Below, piece by piece: positions 7,294 through 9,158 of a DNA stretch of 9,158 nt; the stretch's first letter is position 1, and each line of letters begins with the position of its first letter. The stretch spans positions 1 to 9,158 of the forward strand of contig DGUB01000113.1 in assembly GCA_002393815.1 (NCBI GenBank), read 5' to 3'. Both the position numbers and the translations under genes were made by a program. The DNA comes from Ruminococcus sp. UBA4321 (GTDB taxonomy: Bacteria; Bacillota; Clostridia; Oscillospirales; Ruminococcaceae). The notes under the pieces are model-generated. The model had not been told where the DNA came from. It saw only the letters and a program-made list of their open reading frames with translations, and searched no databases.

Positions 7294-9008
7294 TTGGCAA
7301 GAAAGAATTCTTCCGGTGTGCCTGTAAACTGTCCTGCGCCGACCTGTGCCGCATAGAGAAGAATCATGGAAGCATCAAAGGCATCTACTTTTCCGTCGCC
7401 GTTGACATCGCCCATGATGGAAGTGTCATCAGAAGTCTGCGGAATTTCTGCGCCGTTACTGGTGAATGCTTTGACGGCAAAAGCATGATATTCTGTACTG
7501 TCGTCCGTGTCGGTATAGCTGTTAAACCAATTGCCTGTAGTGATAAATTCTTCGTGAACCGGGTCGTATTTTGCCCAGCGTGAACCATATGCCTTATCGG
7601 GAACTTCGGAATAACAAAATGCCCCTTCTTCTCCGATTTTGTCCAGAGAAACTACCACAGAAAATGCAGTGCCTGCCGGTAAAGCAACAGGTTCATTCAG
7701 CTGAATGGTATGATATCCTGCAAATGTGACGGAACCCTTCTGCCTGGTCACAAGCGTTCCGCTTTCGACAGGATTGTTTTCTTTTGTGTTAGTATAAACC
7801 GAGATGGTATAGGGAACGGCGGCACTGATGGTCTGGAATGCGACTGCTTCCAGAGTTTCTTCTTCCTGTGCGGTATAATAATTGGAAACCGCATTCACAT
7901 AGCCGTCATTCCGCCATCGCCAGTGTGTGGAAATAAAATCTTTCTGGTAGATATGGTCATAATTATCTGTTGATTCCATTTCAAAGGAATACAGCTTCTC
8001 ATCAATGGAGACATCATAGTAGGAAAGATAGAAATATCCGTCTTTTCCAAAAGAAGTACCATAGCTGTTCTTACAAATCCATGCGCCGTTTTTTTCCGGA
8101 GGAGATGTAAAATTTTCTTTCGGATAATTGTCATCCCAACCAATGATGGTAACGGCATGACTTGCCTCTTTTTCAGAATCGTTGCAGCAGTAGGCGGCAT
8201 TTTCTTTGGAATAGAAACTGGTATTTCCCGTCGCGGAATAAAAGGAAATATATAAGGCACTGCCGTGCTTTTCGTCCATAATATGCCGCTTGGCAGAAGA
8301 ACGTCCGGCTTCTGTTGTGGCATCAAAGATATTGGTATTCTGAAGATGGGCGTAGGATGTATAGCGGAGCGATTCAGAATCCGTCAGGTCGGCACTGTCA
8401 TAGATGGACGGCAGATTTTTTTCAAGCTGTACGCCTGTCCAGCTTGAAAGCACAGAAAAGGCAGTCATGCCGCTTCTGCCAGTGGGATAGCCGTCTGTGC
8501 CGAGATTGTATCCCTGCTGATAAAGCGGGTCATTTTCATCTTTGACGGCGGTACAGTTGGTAAACCAGACGAGATGTGTTTCGGACAAGTCCAGTTCTTC
8601 CAGCTGATTTTCTGCTGTAATTTTATCTGCAAGACCGTTCCGGAGCATATTGGATTCTGCACAGGCTAATGTAGTATGCGCCCAGCAGGTATCTGTATCG
8701 TATGTTCCGGATTGTCCGGAGTATTCCTGATTCTTCACAGAGGTGACATAATTCTTTCCGTTCACATCGCGCAAATCATAGGAAGCAGGAATATCGGCAT
8801 TCTGTCCCTCCTGTTTTACCGTCAGAACAGGGGTGAAAATTCTGCCGTCTTCATATTCATAATGAAATGAAACAGGACTGTCTTCTGCTGCCCGGATAAT
8901 GCAGCCTTCAGAATCGGCAGTATCTTCCGCCGCCGCGCCGACCGGCACACAAAGCTGAAAAGTCAGAAGCAGAGCAGCAATTTTTGTGACTGTTTTTTTC
9001 AAAATCAT
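7281..9008 (-). CDS. Secreted papain-like (C1A) cysteine peptidase with half dockerin
   Basis: A 575-residue exported protein. Residues 1-27 form a signal peptide (KK, hydrophobic stretch, then VGAAA before Glu28). The mature peptidase begins around IPASYDLRD (73-81), typical of C1A enzymes. The catalytic set is visible: oxyanion Gln94 in KNQ, nucleophile Cys108 in TCWAH, His284 in SHAVTIIGWDD, and Asn314 in CKNSYGTSFGKDGYFYLSY. Gln94 and Cys108 are 14 residues apart, against 6 in papain. A beta-rich segment (about 350-500) resembles the lectin-like domain that follows the peptidase domain in related clostridial proteins. The C-terminus (532-575) carries a single dockerin calcium loop (DVNGDGKVDAFD, from Asp534) and ends without the second repeat. 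It likely digests protein outside the cell or on a scaffoldin, supplying amino acids. The Shine-Dalgarno AAAGGAG lies only 3 bases before the ATG. No strong promoter is seen; CATAAT (9031-9026) is a weak -10 candidate. Exact substrate is unknown. Confidence 0.92.
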   Translation of the reverse strand: MILKKTVTKIAALLLTFQLCVPVGAAAEDTADSEGCIIRAAEDSPVSFHYEYEDGRIFTPVLTVKQEGQNADIPASYDLRDVNGKNYVTSVKNQEYSGQSGTYDTDTCWAHTTLACAESNMLRNGLADKITAENQLEELDLSETHLVWFTNCTAVKDENDPLYQQGYNLGTDGYPTGRSGMTAFSVLSSWTGVQLEKNLPSIYDSADLTDSESLRYTSYAHLQNTNIFDATTEAGRSSAKRHIMDEKHGSALYISFYSATGNTSFYSKENAAYCCNDSEKEASHAVTIIGWDDNYPKENFTSPPEKNGAWICKNSYGTSFGKDGYFYLSYYDVSIDEKLYSFEMESTDNYDHIYQKDFISTHWRWRNDGYVNAVSNYYTAQEEETLEAVAFQTISAAVPYTISVYTNTKENNPVESGTLVTRQKGSVTFAGYHTIQLNEPVALPAGTAFSVVVSLDKIGEEGAFCYSEVPDKAYGSRWAKYDPVHEEFITTGNWFNSYTDTDDSTEYHAFAVKAFTSNGAEIPQTSDDTSIMGDVNGDGKVDAFDASMILLYAAQVGAGQFTGTPEEFFLANRES

Positions 9009-9011
9009 AAT

Positions 9012-9018
9012 CTCCTTT
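9012..9018 (-). promoter_or_regulatory. Ribosome binding site of the peptidase, close-spaced
   Basis: AAAGGAG on the minus strand is followed by only ATT before the ATG at 9008. The match to the anti-Shine-Dalgarno is strong but the gap is shorter than usual. The signal peptide begins right at this ATG and no other start codon fits, so the start is retained. Confidence 0.75.
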
Positions 9019-9050
9019 CAAAAAAATTATGCACAATCTCTAAAAAAGAA

Positions 9051-9079
9051 TTGACTTTTTCCTGAAAATATGCTATAAT
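9051..9079 (+). promoter_or_regulatory. Consensus-like promoter facing the tRNA gene
   Basis: On the plus strand TTGACT (9051-9056), a 17-base spacer ending in TGC, and TATAAT (9074-9079) form a near-perfect extended -10 promoter. It would start near 9086 and read through the complement of the tRNA terminator and the tRNA-Arg gene. No plus-strand gene is visible before the window ends. The -10 overlaps the A/T-rich tail of the tRNA terminator, so a chance match cannot be excluded. Confidence 0.5.
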
Positions 9080-9080
9080 A

Positions 9081-9110
9081 AATAAAGACAGCCCCCGCTC
9101 TTGCGGGAGC
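9081..9110 (-). terminator. Intrinsic terminator of the tRNA-Arg transcript
   Basis: On the minus strand GCTCCCGC (9110-9103) pairs with GCGGGGGC (9098-9091), 8 bp with one G-T pair and an AAGA loop. It is followed by TGTCTTTATT. It begins 7 bases after the tRNA 3' end and should end the tRNA transcript before the peptidase gene. Confidence 0.85.
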
Positions 9111-9117
9111 CGTTCAG

Positions 9118-9158
9118 TGTTCCTGAGGTGATTCGAACACCCGACCTACCGCTTAGGA
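9118..9158 (-). tRNA. tRNA-Arg (anticodon CCU), 3' part
   Basis: The minus strand from 9158 reads as tRNA positions 33 to 73. Loop bases TCCTAA give T33, anticodon CCT and A37-A38; then come the 3' anticodon arm GCGGT, a 5-base variable loop AGGTC, and the T arm GGGTG / TTCGAAT / CACCT. The acceptor 3' strand is CAGGAAC and the discriminator is A (9118). CCA is not encoded; CTG follows, so the end must be added by nucleotidyltransferase. The D arm and the 5' acceptor strand lie beyond the window. Confidence 0.93.

Noticed and set aside
7091..7327. A plus-strand open frame of 78 codons across the gltB promoter region
   Set aside because: It overlaps the minus-strand promoter, leader and the end of the peptidase gene, has A/T-driven composition (many Lys and Ile), and no ribosome binding site was found.
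1..9158. CRISPR arrays, insertion sequences, prophage or attachment sites
   Set aside because: No regularly spaced repeats, transposase or integrase motifs were seen; the tRNA end is intact with no neighbouring duplicate of its 3' end in the window.

Overview
The window looks like chromosome of a cellulolytic, cellulosome-type Firmicute, most likely a Ruminococcus or close relative. Two of its secreted proteins end in dockerin sequence, one of them a family 5 endoglucanase. The Shine-Dalgarno sites are strong, the promoters are of the vegetative (sigma-A) type, and the tRNA gene does not encode its CCA end. The genus assignment is inference from domain content, not from a database match.

Layout, left to right. 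Bases 1-948 (+) hold the 3' part of a dockerin-bearing GH5 endoglucanase gene whose start lies outside the window. A long hairpin at 951-984 serves as a terminator shared with the convergent operon. Bases 1000-7022 (-) carry gltB followed by gltD, the two subunits of NADPH-dependent glutamate synthase (GOGAT), 26 bases apart and clearly one operon. Bases 7023-7280 are the gltB leader and promoter region. Bases 7281-9008 (-) encode a secreted papain-like (C1A) cysteine peptidase with only half a dockerin at its C-terminus. Bases 9009-9117 contain the terminator of a tRNA gene and a consensus-like promoter pointing the other way. Bases 9118-9158 (-) are the 3' half of a tRNA-Arg(CCU) gene cut by the window edge.

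Biology. The endoglucanase and the peptidase are exported and probably dock on scaffoldins to attack plant cell wall and protein. GltBD works inside the cell with glutamine synthetase to turn ammonia into glutamate. The point of greatest interest is the gltB leader. A near-consensus promoter (TTGACA, 17 bases, TAAAAT) is followed by an intrinsic terminator before the gene. The same RNA can instead fold into two consecutive hexaloop hairpins, the first with loop AACGAC (A at position 1, G at position 4). This resembles the two-hairpin RNA target of ANTAR-domain antiterminator proteins and suggests that GOGAT is controlled by nitrogen-responsive transcription antitermination. The rest of the window reads as ordinary, well-conserved genes; I see no mobile element, CRISPR array or unknown multigene system.
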